DNA of 7,336 nucleotides, taken from NCBI GenBank assembly GCA_005789055.1, contig SYAA01000192.1, positions 1-7,336 on the forward strand, read 5' to 3'. The stretch is from Actinomycetota bacterium. GTDB lineage: Bacteria > Actinomycetota > Actinomycetes > Mycobacteriales > Mycobacteriaceae. The notes beneath the pieces were generated by a model. That model was not told the DNA's origin. It searched no databases and was given only the letters and a program-made list of their open reading frames with translations. Positions 1 through 6,124 of the stretch are shown here, piece after piece. Each line of letters opens with the position of its first letter. Position 1 is the stretch's first letter. Made by a program: the position numbers and the translations under genes.

Positions 1-1005
1 GACGCGGCGGCATCCGCGCTTCGATCCGGTGAGCCCGCAGCGATCCTCATCGGTGGGGACGCCACCCGGTCGGCGGGTCTGAACGCGGCGGCCCGGCTGG
101 CACAGACCTTCGGCGCGAAGCTGTTCTGCGAGACATTCCCGGCCCGACTGGAGCGCGGGGCCGGCCTGCCAGCCGTCGACCGCATCGCCTACCTCGCCGA
201 AATGGCGACCGCGCAACTGGCGGGCATCAAGCATCTGATCCTGGCCGGTGCGGCGTCGCCGGTGTCGTTTTTCGCCTATCCGGGCAAGCCCAGCGACCTG
301 ACCCCGGAGGGTTGCGCTGTGCAGACGTTGTCCGGGCCCCGGGGCGCCGCCGCCACGCTCGCCGCCCTGGCCGATGCGATCGCACCCGATGCGGTTGCCG
401 TCACGGCGACAGGGTCTCGTCCGGCGATTCCCACCGGGCCGCTGACGGCGCAGACGTCCGCGGAGGTGATCTGCGCACTGCTTCCCGAACGGGCGATCGT
501 CGTCGACGAGGCCAATACCTCCGGGTTTCTCCTACCGACGGCCACCGCGGGCGCACCGGCGCATGACTGGCTGACGTTGACCGGTGGCGCGATCGGTTAT
601 GCGCTTCCGGTGGCACTCGGGGCCGCAATCGCCGCTCCGGACCGGCCGGTGTTGTGCCTTGAGTCGGACGGATCGGCGATGTACACCATTTCTGCGCTGT
701 GGAGCCACGCTCGAGAATGCCTCGACATCACCACGGTGGTCTACGCCAATCACGCCTACGACATCCTGCGCATGGAGTTGCAACGGGTGGGCGCTCAGAG
801 CGGTGGGCAGCAGCCGGGCCCAAAAGCTAAGGCACTTCTCGATTTAACCTCTCCCGCTCTGGATTTCGTGCGGATCGCCGAGGGCATGGGCGTACCGGCC
901 CGACGTGTCGCCACGGCGGAGGAATTGGCCGATGCGCTGCGATGGGCCTTCGACGAGCCTGGCCCGCACCTGATTGAGGCCACCATGCCGTCGCTAGGTG
1001 ATTAA
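1..1005 (+). CDS. ilvX: IlvX-like thiamine-diphosphate enzyme, acetolactate synthase large-subunit family (5' end outside window)
   Basis: The frame is open from the first base to TAA at 1003-1005, giving 334 residues. The M. tuberculosis IlvX protein is about 515 residues, so roughly 180 N-terminal residues (the PYR domain with the catalytic glutamate) lie upstream; the ATG at 202 is internal. Visible residues 1 to about 130 resemble the central domain (AAILIGGDATRSAG near the start). Residues about 145-334 form the C-terminal diphosphate-binding domain. Its Mg/ThDP motif begins at S222-D223-G224-S225 (DNA 664-675) and ends at N250-H251 (748-753), the normal spacing of the GDG...NN motif, but with Ser for the first Gly and His for the second Asn. 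The family includes acetolactate synthases and benzoylformate-decarboxylase-like enzymes. The true substrate is unknown, and the ilv name is inherited from homology. It sits tail-to-tail with fadD17, next to the sterol cluster as in M. tuberculosis. Family assignment is firm; function is not. Confidence 0.85.
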   Translation, partial: DAAASALRSGEPAAILIGGDATRSAGLNAAARLAQTFGAKLFCETFPARLERGAGLPAVDRIAYLAEMATAQLAGIKHLILAGAASPVSFFAYPGKPSDLTPEGCAVQTLSGPRGAAATLAALADAIAPDAVAVTATGSRPAIPTGPLTAQTSAEVICALLPERAIVVDEANTSGFLLPTATAGAPAHDWLTLTGGAIGYALPVALGAAIAAPDRPVLCLESDGSAMYTISALWSHARECLDITTVVYANHAYDILRMELQRVGAQSGGQQPGPKAKALLDLTSPALDFVRIAEGMGVPARRVATAEELADALRWAFDEPGPHLIEATMPSLGD

Positions 1006-2582
1006 CGCGGTATCTCGAATACCGGATCGTCGCAGTCGAGCGCTTCTGCCGACAGTCGGCGCTTGATGACCTTGAACGTCTCGGTCCGGGGCAGTGACGA
1101 ACCTACTCGCACGAATGCCGGCCACTGCTTTCTCCCGAGATCGGCCTGCGCGCTGAGAAACGTTCGGAACGCCGCCGAGTCGAACTCGACCCCGTCGGCG
1201 AGCACCAGTGCCGCCATCACCCGATCGCCGACAGCCGGATCCGGAATTCCGTACACCGCCGCCTCGACCACGTCCGGGTAACGCATCAACACCCGCTCGA
1301 TCGGCGCGGTGCCAAGGTTCTCGCCGTCCACCCGCATCCAGTCGCCCAGCCGGCCGGCGAAGTACACGAAGCCCGCCTCGTCGCGGTAGGCCAGATCGCC
1401 GCTGTGGTAGGCACCGCCGATCATCCGCTGCGCCTCGGCGTCCGGATCTTTGTAATAGCCCCGGAACTGGCCGGCACCGGCGATGTTCACCAGTTCGCCG
1501 ACCACGCCGGGTTGGCACGGTTCACCCGTCTCGGTGTCGAGGATCGCAAGATCGTCGGTGAGCGGACCCAGCGAGGCCTCCGGAGTATCAGGTGTGCGGG
1601 CGATCGACACCCCGCCCTCGCTCGAGCCGAACCCGTCAACGACGGCGACACCGAACCGTGCCGCAAACCGGTTGATATCCCGCGGCGCGCCCTCATTGCC
1701 GTACATGATCCGCAGCGGATTATCGGCATCGTCGGGCCGCGGCGCTGTTGCGAGGATGTAGGACATCGGTTTGCCGACATAGTTGGCATACGTCGCACCG
1801 AAACGTCGGACGTCGGGGAAGAACTGCGACGCGGAGAACTTGCGGCGCAACGCGATCGATGCCCCGGCAGCGACCGCCGGTGCCCAGCCCGCCATCACCG
1901 CATTGGAGTGGAACAGCGGCATCGACAGGTAGCAGGTGTCGGCGGGCCCCAGCCCGAATCGCTGGGCCAGCATGACGCCGGGACCGGCCACCTTCTCGTG
2001 GGTGCAGCGCACCGCCTTGGGTTCGCCGCTCGTGCCGGACGTGAAGATGAGCATGAATAGCTCGTCGAAGGAGGACTTGGTGGCGGTGATCTGCGAGCCC
2101 CGGAACGCGGCCAATTCCTCCGACCAGTCAGGTCCGTCGACGTCGAGCACCGCCAGTGCGTCCGGTATCCAGTCGGCGCCGTAGGAATCGATGTCGCCGT
2201 CGGCGAGCACCAGTTGGCAGTCGGCGTGGCTGATATCGCGGCGCAATGCCGCGCCGCGGCGGGTCGGGTTCAGGCCGACCGGAACAATGCCGCTGAGCCC
2301 AGCCGCCACCAGGACCGCCGAGAACAGCGGCGTGTTGCCCAGCAGTACACCGACATGCGGCGGCTGATTCGGATTCATCCGCGACCTCAGCAGCGCGGCA
2401 ATGTCGGCGGCGGTCTGGGTGTGCTCACGCCAGGTCGCGTAGGTGCCGTCACCGCCGTGGATCCCGCGATCGTCGACCTCGGCGAGTGGCTCCAGCAGCC
2501 TGGTGACGGTGGGCTGCGACGACTCAGGCAGGGGTGTCGGCCAACTCTCGGCCGATGGCGAGCAACCGCGATGTTGCGCCAC
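1002..2582 (-). CDS. fadD17: FadD17-like steroid side-chain acyl-CoA ligase
   Basis: This is an ATP-dependent acyl-CoA synthetase of the AMP-binding (ANL) superfamily. Numbered from the longest start: the P-loop TSGTSGEPK is at 181-189, the A5 motif DGFGSSEGG at 316-324, the adenosine-binding SGD at 394-396, the hinge region GRLGDWMRVDGEN at 410-422, and the A10 catalytic lysine is K504 within ETFKVIK. All core motifs are intact. In M. tuberculosis FadD17 is linked to CoA activation of sterol side-chain carboxylates, with the shorter C5 chain proposed as substrate. It is the last gene of the fadE26-fadE27-fadD17 operon. The listed start is GTG at 2582, which gives 526 residues, overlaps fadE27 by 59 bp and has no Shine-Dalgarno sequence. 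Family similarity seems to begin around residues 18-24, so the real start may be near 2531 (in-frame CTG), giving about 509 residues against about 502 in M. tuberculosis. Identity is confident; the N-terminus is not. Confidence 0.9.
   Translation of the reverse strand: MAQHRGCSPSAESWPTPLPESSQPTVTRLLEPLAEVDDRGIHGGDGTYATWREHTQTAADIAALLRSRMNPNQPPHVGVLLGNTPLFSAVLVAAGLSGIVPVGLNPTRRGAALRRDISHADCQLVLADGDIDSYGADWIPDALAVLDVDGPDWSEELAAFRGSQITATKSSFDELFMLIFTSGTSGEPKAVRCTHEKVAGPGVMLAQRFGLGPADTCYLSMPLFHSNAVMAGWAPAVAAGASIALRRKFSASQFFPDVRRFGATYANYVGKPMSYILATAPRPDDADNPLRIMYGNEGAPRDINRFAARFGVAVVDGFGSSEGGVSIARTPDTPEASLGPLTDDLAILDTETGEPCQPGVVGELVNIAGAGQFRGYYKDPDAEAQRMIGGAYHSGDLAYRDEAGFVYFAGRLGDWMRVDGENLGTAPIERVLMRYPDVVEAAVYGIPDPAVGDRVMAALVLADGVEFDSAAFRTFLSAQADLGRKQWPAFVRVGSSLPRTETFKVIKRRLSAEALDCDDPVFEIPR
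1008..1024 (+). terminator. Short perfect hairpin just after the ilvX stop, possible terminator
   Basis: CGGTAT at 1008-1013 pairs exactly with ATACCG at 1019-1024 around a 5-nt loop. It starts 2 bases after the ilvX TAA and lies within the last codons of fadD17 on the other strand. No T-run follows, which is common for proposed mycobacterial terminators. With only 6 bp including A-T pairs it is weak, and it may be chance. Position at a convergent junction is the main argument for it. Confidence 0.25.
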
Positions 2583-3621
2583 CGAGAGCGAACTCAGTTT
2601 GCTTGGCGGTGATGAAGTAGCGGTGCACCGGATGGTCGATGTCGATACCCACCCCGCCGTGGACGTGGACGGTGGTGTGGGCCACCCGGTGGCCGGCTTC
2701 GGCCGCCCAGAACGCTGCGGTCGCCACTTCGGTGTCGGCGGGCAGATCCTCGGAGAGCCGCCAGGACGCCTGCTGCAGCGTCAACCGCAGGCCCTGGATG
2801 TCGATGTAGTCGTCGGCCAGGCGCTGGGAGACTGCCTGGAAGCTGCCGATCGGTCGGTCGAACTGTTCGCGGGTGCGGGCGTATTCGGCGGTCAATTCCA
2901 ACGCGCGTTGCAGCACGCCGAACTGGAAAGCCGTCATGCCCACGGCCCGTGTTGAGGCCAGCCAATCGGCGACGTCGGCCGCGCCGACGACCCGGTCCGC
3001 GCCGACCTCAACGCCCGCCAGTTCGAGTTCGCCGGAACTGTTCTGTCCGGTCGTGCGAAGGGCGATCACCGAGACGCCCGGATCCTTGACGTCAACCAGG
3101 AAGACCTTCGTGCCGGCATTGGTGTCGGCAGGCACCAGGAACGCGTCTGCGACCGGACCGTAGGGAACCTGGGTGCGGGTCCCGGTGAGTCGGAAGCCGT
3201 CTCCGGATGCGGTTGCCTGTACCGGCCCTTGCCCGAGTTCGCCGTCGAGGGCGGCCGTCAGTATCTTCTGGCCGGCGACGGCCGGGACAGCCCAGGCCTG
3301 TCGCAACTCCGCTGAGCCGAAGCGCGCCAGCGCGCCGGCACTGAGGACCACTGACTCCAGGTAGGGAACCGCCGCGATTTGGCGACCCAAAGCTGTGAGG
3401 ATGGCGGTTTGTTCGAGCACGCCGAATCCACCTCCGCCGACCGATTCGGGCGCGGCCGTGCTGAGAATGTCGGCGTCGATGAGCTTGCCCCACAGCGCGG
3501 TGTCGAAGCGCTGCTCGCACCCATCCAGTTCGCGCTGGTGCTGCGGCGTGCATACTGCTTCGGCGATGGTGCCGACCAGTCCGGAAAGGTCTTGCGCTGC
3601 TTCTGGTTTGGTGAAATCCAT
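2524..3621 (-). CDS. fadE27: FadE27-like acyl-CoA dehydrogenase, beta subunit (ChsE5-type)
   Basis: This 365-residue protein has the acyl-CoA dehydrogenase fold (M. tuberculosis FadE27 is about 373). The C-terminal half carries the FAD-contacting stretch YARTREQFDRPIG (247-259) followed by FQ (261-262), and HVHGGVGID (319-327). The catalytic Glu found in partner FadE26 within NHER is missing: the aligned stretch reads STRAV (223-227). In M. tuberculosis FadE26-FadE27 (ChsE4-ChsE5) form an alpha2-beta2 heterotetramer that dehydrogenates 3-oxo-cholest-4-en-26-oyl-CoA and shorter steroid CoA esters, with this chain supplying FAD contacts rather than the base. The ATG at 3619-3621 follows GGAAG at 3630-3626, and the gene starts 17 bp after the fadE26 stop, so the two subunits are co-transcribed. 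Confidence 0.93.
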   Translation of the reverse strand: MDFTKPEAAQDLSGLVGTIAEAVCTPQHQRELDGCEQRFDTALWGKLIDADILSTAAPESVGGGGFGVLEQTAILTALGRQIAAVPYLESVVLSAGALARFGSAELRQAWAVPAVAGQKILTAALDGELGQGPVQATASGDGFRLTGTRTQVPYGPVADAFLVPADTNAGTKVFLVDVKDPGVSVIALRTTGQNSSGELELAGVEVGADRVVGAADVADWLASTRAVGMTAFQFGVLQRALELTAEYARTREQFDRPIGSFQAVSQRLADDYIDIQGLRLTLQQASWRLSEDLPADTEVATAAFWAAEAGHRVAHTTVHVHGGVGIDIDHPVHRYFITAKQTEFALGGATSRLLAIGRELADTPA

Positions 3622-3638
3622 GTCGCTTCCTTGATTTC

Positions 3639-4820
3639 TTAGCGATTAGCCCTGGGCAGACCCAGCGCCGTCATGCCAATGATGTCGCGCTGGACCTCGT
3701 TGGTTCCGCCGCCGAAGGTGAGAATCAGTGACGAGCGATGCATCCGTTCGACACGGCCGCGCAGCAGCGCGCCCGGTGACTCCTGGCGCAGGGTGGCCGA
3801 CGGGCCCAGGATCTCCATGAGCAGCCGGTAGGCCTCGGTGGCGAATTCGGTGCCGAACACCTTGGCCGCAGAGGCGTCCGCCGCCGAGGGTGCCTCAGCT
3901 TCGGCGGAGGCCAGTTCCCAGTTGATCAACTTCAGGTATTCGGCCTTGGCGTGGACGCGGGCCAGGTTGAGTTGCACCCATTCGGAATCGATGAGCCGCG
4001 CACCACGGGCGTCCTTGGTGTTCTGCGCCCACTCACGAACCTGGTTGAGCGCGGTGAAAATCGGCTGTGCGGAGACCAGGGCCACCCGTTCGTGGTTGAG
4101 CTGGTTGGTGACCAGCTTCCAGCCGCCGTTTTCCTCCCCGACCCGGTTACCGACCGGAACCCGCACATCGGAGTAGTAGGTCGCGCTGGTGCCGGCGCCG
4201 GCCATCGTGTGCACCGGCGTCCAGGAGAAGCCCTCGGCGTTGGTGGGCACGATCAGCACCGAGATGCCGCGGTGCTTCTTGGCCTCGGTGTTGGTGCGCA
4301 CCGCGAGCCAGACGTAATCGGCGTACAGGATCAGGCTGGTCCACATCTTCTGGCCGTTGATCACGTACTCGTCGCCTTCACGGACGGCGGTGGTGCGCAG
4401 CGCCGCGAGATCGGTGCCCGCACCCGGCTCGGAGTAACCGATTGAGAAGTGGATGTCGCCCGAGGCGATCTTGGGCAGGTAGAACTTCTTTTGCTCCTCG
4501 GTGCCGAACGCCATGATGGTCGGTGCGACGCTGTTGATCGTCAGGAACGGGACCGGGGCGCCGGCGACGGCCGCTTCGTCGGTGAAGATGAGTTGGTCCA
4601 TGGTGGAACGGGCCTGGCCGCCGTATTCCACCGGCCAGCCCAGGGCCAGCCAGCCGTCGCGGCCCATCTGCGCCACCGTTTCGCGATAGACGTCCCCGCT
4701 GCCGTATTCGCCGCTGGTGGACATCAGGGCCTCGCGGCGCTCCGGGGTGATCAGGCCGGCGAAGTAGGCCCGCAACTCGCGTTGCAACTGCTCCTGCTCG
4801 GGTGTGTAGCTGATCCGCAT
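3639..4820 (-). CDS. fadE26: FadE26-like acyl-CoA dehydrogenase, catalytic alpha subunit (ChsE4-type)
   Basis: This 393-residue protein is the catalytic chain of the steroid-CoA dehydrogenase that starts beta-oxidation of the sterol side chain (M. tuberculosis FadE26 is 400). The FAD-binding signature GYSEPGAGTD is at 128-137, KMWTS at 158-162, and the C-terminal GGGTNEVQRD at 370-379. The probable base is E244 in LNHERVAL; the alternative MCAD-type position before the GGT motif is glycine, so helix-G Glu is the only candidate. It lacks the TREQF...FQ FAD-contact motif that FadE27 carries. The frame stays open upstream to 5570, but MRISYTPEQ at 4820 is the family's normal N-terminus and is preceded by a good Shine-Dalgarno sequence (GGAGGT, 4834-4829). 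First gene of the minus-strand operon, directly behind a KstR operator, hence expected to be induced by sterol-derived CoA thioesters. Confidence 0.95.
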   Translation of the reverse strand: MRISYTPEQEQLQRELRAYFAGLITPERREALMSTSGEYGSGDVYRETVAQMGRDGWLALGWPVEYGGQARSTMDQLIFTDEAAVAGAPVPFLTINSVAPTIMAFGTEEQKKFYLPKIASGDIHFSIGYSEPGAGTDLAALRTTAVREGDEYVINGQKMWTSLILYADYVWLAVRTNTEAKKHRGISVLIVPTNAEGFSWTPVHTMAGAGTSATYYSDVRVPVGNRVGEENGGWKLVTNQLNHERVALVSAQPIFTALNQVREWAQNTKDARGARLIDSEWVQLNLARVHAKAEYLKLINWELASAEAEAPSAADASAAKVFGTEFATEAYRLLMEILGPSATLRQESPGALLRGRVERMHRSSLILTFGGGTNEVQRDIIGMTALGLPRANR

Positions 4821-4828
4821 GCGATCCG

Positions 4829-4834
4829 ACCTCC
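4829..4834 (-). promoter_or_regulatory. Shine-Dalgarno site fixing the fadE26 start
   Basis: On the minus strand GGAGGT precedes ATG at 4820 with an 8-nt spacer. It decides for this start against the 250-codon open extension upstream. Confidence 0.8.
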
Positions 4835-4846
4835 GCGCTCGATGGT

Positions 4847-4868
4847 GGGGGGCGACCCGCCGCCCCCC
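4847..4868 (-). promoter_or_regulatory. GC-only 8-bp hairpin in the fadE26 leader
   Basis: GGGGGGCG (4847-4854) and CGCCCCCC (4861-4868) are perfectly complementary around a 6-nt loop (4855-4860). The stem is all G-C and lies between the KstR operator and the fadE26 Shine-Dalgarno site, about 12 nt upstream of the latter. If transcription starts at or above the operator, it would be in the 5' leader of the fadE26 mRNA. It could affect mRNA stability or ribosome access; no T-run follows on the minus strand, so an intrinsic terminator is less likely. The structure is seen directly; its function is unknown. Confidence 0.5.
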
Positions 4869-4873
4869 TTGGT

Positions 4874-4887
4874 TGTAACACGTTCTA
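4874..4887. promoter_or_regulatory. KstR operator
   Basis: TGTAACACGTTCTA matches every fixed position of the KstR consensus TnnAACnnGTTnnA. KstR is the TetR-family repressor of the mycobacterial cholesterol regulon, released by 3-oxo-steroid CoA esters. The site lies between the divergent fadE26 and fdxD arms, 53 bp above the fadE26 start codon and 106 bp above the fdxD start, so one operator can serve both. No second perfect match was found in the window. Confidence 0.92.
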
Positions 4888-4891
4888 GTCT
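4886..4891 (+). promoter_or_regulatory. Candidate -10 element for fdxD-hsd4A
   Basis: TAGTCT fits the mycobacterial -10 pattern TAnnnT and overlaps the right edge of the KstR operator, which would explain repression. No convincing -35 is seen. TATCGT at 4935-4940 is an alternative that would give a shorter leader. The choice cannot be made from sequence alone. Confidence 0.3.
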
Positions 4892-4980
4892 GAGTTTCCA
4901 GCGGCGTCAGACCAGCGGCCGACAGGTCCGGTCGTATCGTGGTGTTGCCACAGGGCCGGCACGCCACGGAGCCGGGACCA

Positions 4981-4988
4981 AAAGGAGG
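4981..4988 (+). promoter_or_regulatory. Strong Shine-Dalgarno site for fdxD
   Basis: AAAGGAGG is a near-ideal anti-16S match. It is 5 nt from ATG 4994 but only 2 nt from the in-frame GTG 4991, which favours the ATG as start. Confidence 0.8.
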
Positions 4989-4993
4989 TAGTG

Positions 4994-5185
4994 ATGCGAA
5001 TCGCCGTCGACCGTGATCGCTGTGAGGGTAACGCCGTCTGTCTGGGAATTGCGCCCGAGTTGTTCGAACTGGACGACGAGGACTATGTGATTGTGACGGC
5101 CGACCCCATCCCGGCCGATCAGGAGGACTTGGCCGAACAAGCCATCGCCGAATGCCCGCGCGCGGCGCTGACACGGCTGGACTAG
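4994..5185 (+). CDS. fdxD: FdxD-like single-cluster ferredoxin
   Basis: A 63-residue acidic ferredoxin; the GTG three bases upstream would add one residue. It has exactly three cysteines: C10-x5-C16 and C54-P55. This is the pattern of actinobacterial 3Fe-4S (or atypical 4Fe-4S) ferredoxins that serve cytochromes P450, CxxXxxC...CP, with Asn13 at the variable fourth-ligand position. It is expected to be a soluble one-electron carrier. The KstR-controlled setting next to side-chain degradation genes suggests that it feeds a steroid oxygenase such as a CYP125/CYP142-type P450, although no P450 or ferredoxin reductase gene is nearby. The gene is 13 bp upstream of hsd4A, so the two form an operon. 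Family is very secure from the cysteine pattern and context; partner and cluster type are inferred. Confidence 0.93.
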   Translation: MRIAVDRDRCEGNAVCLGIAPELFELDDEDYVIVTADPIPADQEDLAEQAIAECPRAALTRLD

Positions 5186-5198
5186 AGGTATTCATAAT

Positions 5199-6113
5199 TT
5201 GAGCGCGAATGAGCAAATGACCGATCTGTCCGGTCGCGTTGCGGTGGTCACCGGGGCAGCGGCAGGCCTGGGTCGCGCTGAGGCGATCGGACTGGCCCGC
5301 TCTGGGGCCACCGTCGTCGTTAACGACATGGCGGCCGCTCTTGATGTCTCCGACGTGCTCGATGAGATCGGTAGCGCCGGCGCCAAGGCCGTCGCGGTTG
5401 CCGGTGACATCAGCGCGCGAAGCACCGCCGATGAAATCATCACCTGTGCCGAGGACCTCGGCGGGCTCGACATCGTGGTCAACAATGCCGGTATCACCCG
5501 GGACCGGATGTTGTTCAACATGACCGATGAGGATTGGGACGCGGTCATCGCCGTGCACCTTCGCGGCCATTTCCTGCTCACCCGCAATGCCGCCACCTAC
5601 TGGAGAAATCGCGCGAAGGAGACCGGCGGATCGGTGTACGGCCGGATCATCAACACCTCCTCGGAGGCGGGTCTGATGGGGCCGGTCGGGCAGGCCAACT
5701 ACGGGGCGGCAAAGGCCGGCATCACCGCACTCACCCTCACCGCGGCCCGCGCCCTGGGACGCTACGGAGTGTGCGCCAACGCGATCTGCCCCCGAGCACG
5801 GACCGCGATGACGGCCGATGTCTTCGGTGCGGCGCCGGAGTTGGCCGACGGCGCGATCGATCCGCTTTCACCCGAACATGTGGTCAGCCTGGTGCGCTTC
5901 TTGGCCTCACCGGCAGCCGATGCGGTCAACGGGCAGGTGTTCGTGGTGTACGGGCCAACCGTTGCGCTGATGGCGGCGCCGACGGCCGAGCACCACTTCA
6001 ACGCTGACGGCCAGTCCTGGGACCCGGCGGCGCTGAGTGCCTCGATGCGCGAGTACTTCGCCGGTCGCGACCCGGAACGCACCTTTGGCGCGACGGGCCT
6101 GATGCCGGACTGA
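5199..6113 (+). CDS. hsd4A: Hsd4A-like short-chain dehydrogenase (sterol side-chain 3-hydroxyacyl-CoA / 17-beta-hydroxysteroid dehydrogenase)
   Basis: A 304-residue classical SDR. The NAD-binding TGxxxGxG spans T18-G25 and NNAG is at 95-98. The catalytic set is S155, Y168 and K172 (NYGAAK), and VHLRG (119-123) has His where many SDRs have the structural Asn, as in the dehydrogenase domain of peroxisomal multifunctional enzyme 2. Hsd4A of M. neoaurum is reported to act on both beta-hydroxyacyl-CoA side chains and 17-beta-hydroxysteroids, and M. tuberculosis Rv3502c is the counterpart. A C-terminal tail of about 50 residues follows the SDR core, as in that protein. The TTG at 5199 is chosen because AGAGGT lies 9 nt upstream at 5184-5189; ATG 5217 (six residues shorter) lacks a comparable site. 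Elsewhere this gene runs into the mce4 import operon; here it is the last gene, ending 3 bp from otsA. Confidence 0.92.
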   Translation: MSANEQMTDLSGRVAVVTGAAAGLGRAEAIGLARSGATVVVNDMAAALDVSDVLDEIGSAGAKAVAVAGDISARSTADEIITCAEDLGGLDIVVNNAGITRDRMLFNMTDEDWDAVIAVHLRGHFLLTRNAATYWRNRAKETGGSVYGRIINTSSEAGLMGPVGQANYGAAKAGITALTLTAARALGRYGVCANAICPRARTAMTADVFGAAPELADGAIDPLSPEHVVSLVRFLASPAADAVNGQVFVVYGPTVALMAAPTAEHHFNADGQSWDPAALSASMREYFAGRDPERTFGATGLMPD

Positions 6114-6124
6114 CGGCTAGCCCG
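6094..6124. terminator. Imperfect hairpin over the hsd4A/otsA stop codons, possible bidirectional terminator
   Basis: An outer 5-bp stem (CGGGC 6094-6098 with GCCCG 6120-6124) and an inner 4-bp stem (GCCG 6104-6107 with CGGC 6114-6117) are separated by a 5/2-nt internal loop. The structure covers both stop codons. There is no T-run on either side. It is the only candidate terminator at this junction and is weak. Confidence 0.25.

Noticed and set aside
202..1005. ATG 202 as the start of a short separate gene
   Set aside because: The same frame is open to the first base and the upstream codons continue the family's central domain, so the gene is simply cut by the window edge.
994..1518. Minus-strand 174-codon open frame inside the 3' end of fadD17
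   Set aside because: It is in a different frame from the intact FadD17 C-terminal domain and rich in Arg and Gly; no frameshift in fadD17 needs it.
1663..1676. KstR-like core AAC-CG-GTT
   Set aside because: Both outer fixed positions (T and A) mismatch, and it lies in fadD17 coding sequence far from any start.
1404..2060. Plus-strand 218-codon open frame inside fadD17
   Set aside because: It is antisense to intact AMP-binding motifs, is Arg-rich with no recognisable fold, and is typical of shadow frames in high-GC DNA.
4038..4046. KstR-like AAC...GTT inverted half-sites in fadE26
   Set aside because: The half-sites are 3 nt apart instead of 2, and the site lies deep inside a coding region.
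4821..5570. Open 250-codon N-terminal extension of fadE26 running antisense across fdxD and the start of hsd4A
   Set aside because: The family N-terminus and a good Shine-Dalgarno site place the start at 4820. The extension has no recognisable domain and crosses the KstR operator and two real genes; it is a GC-rich stop-free shadow.
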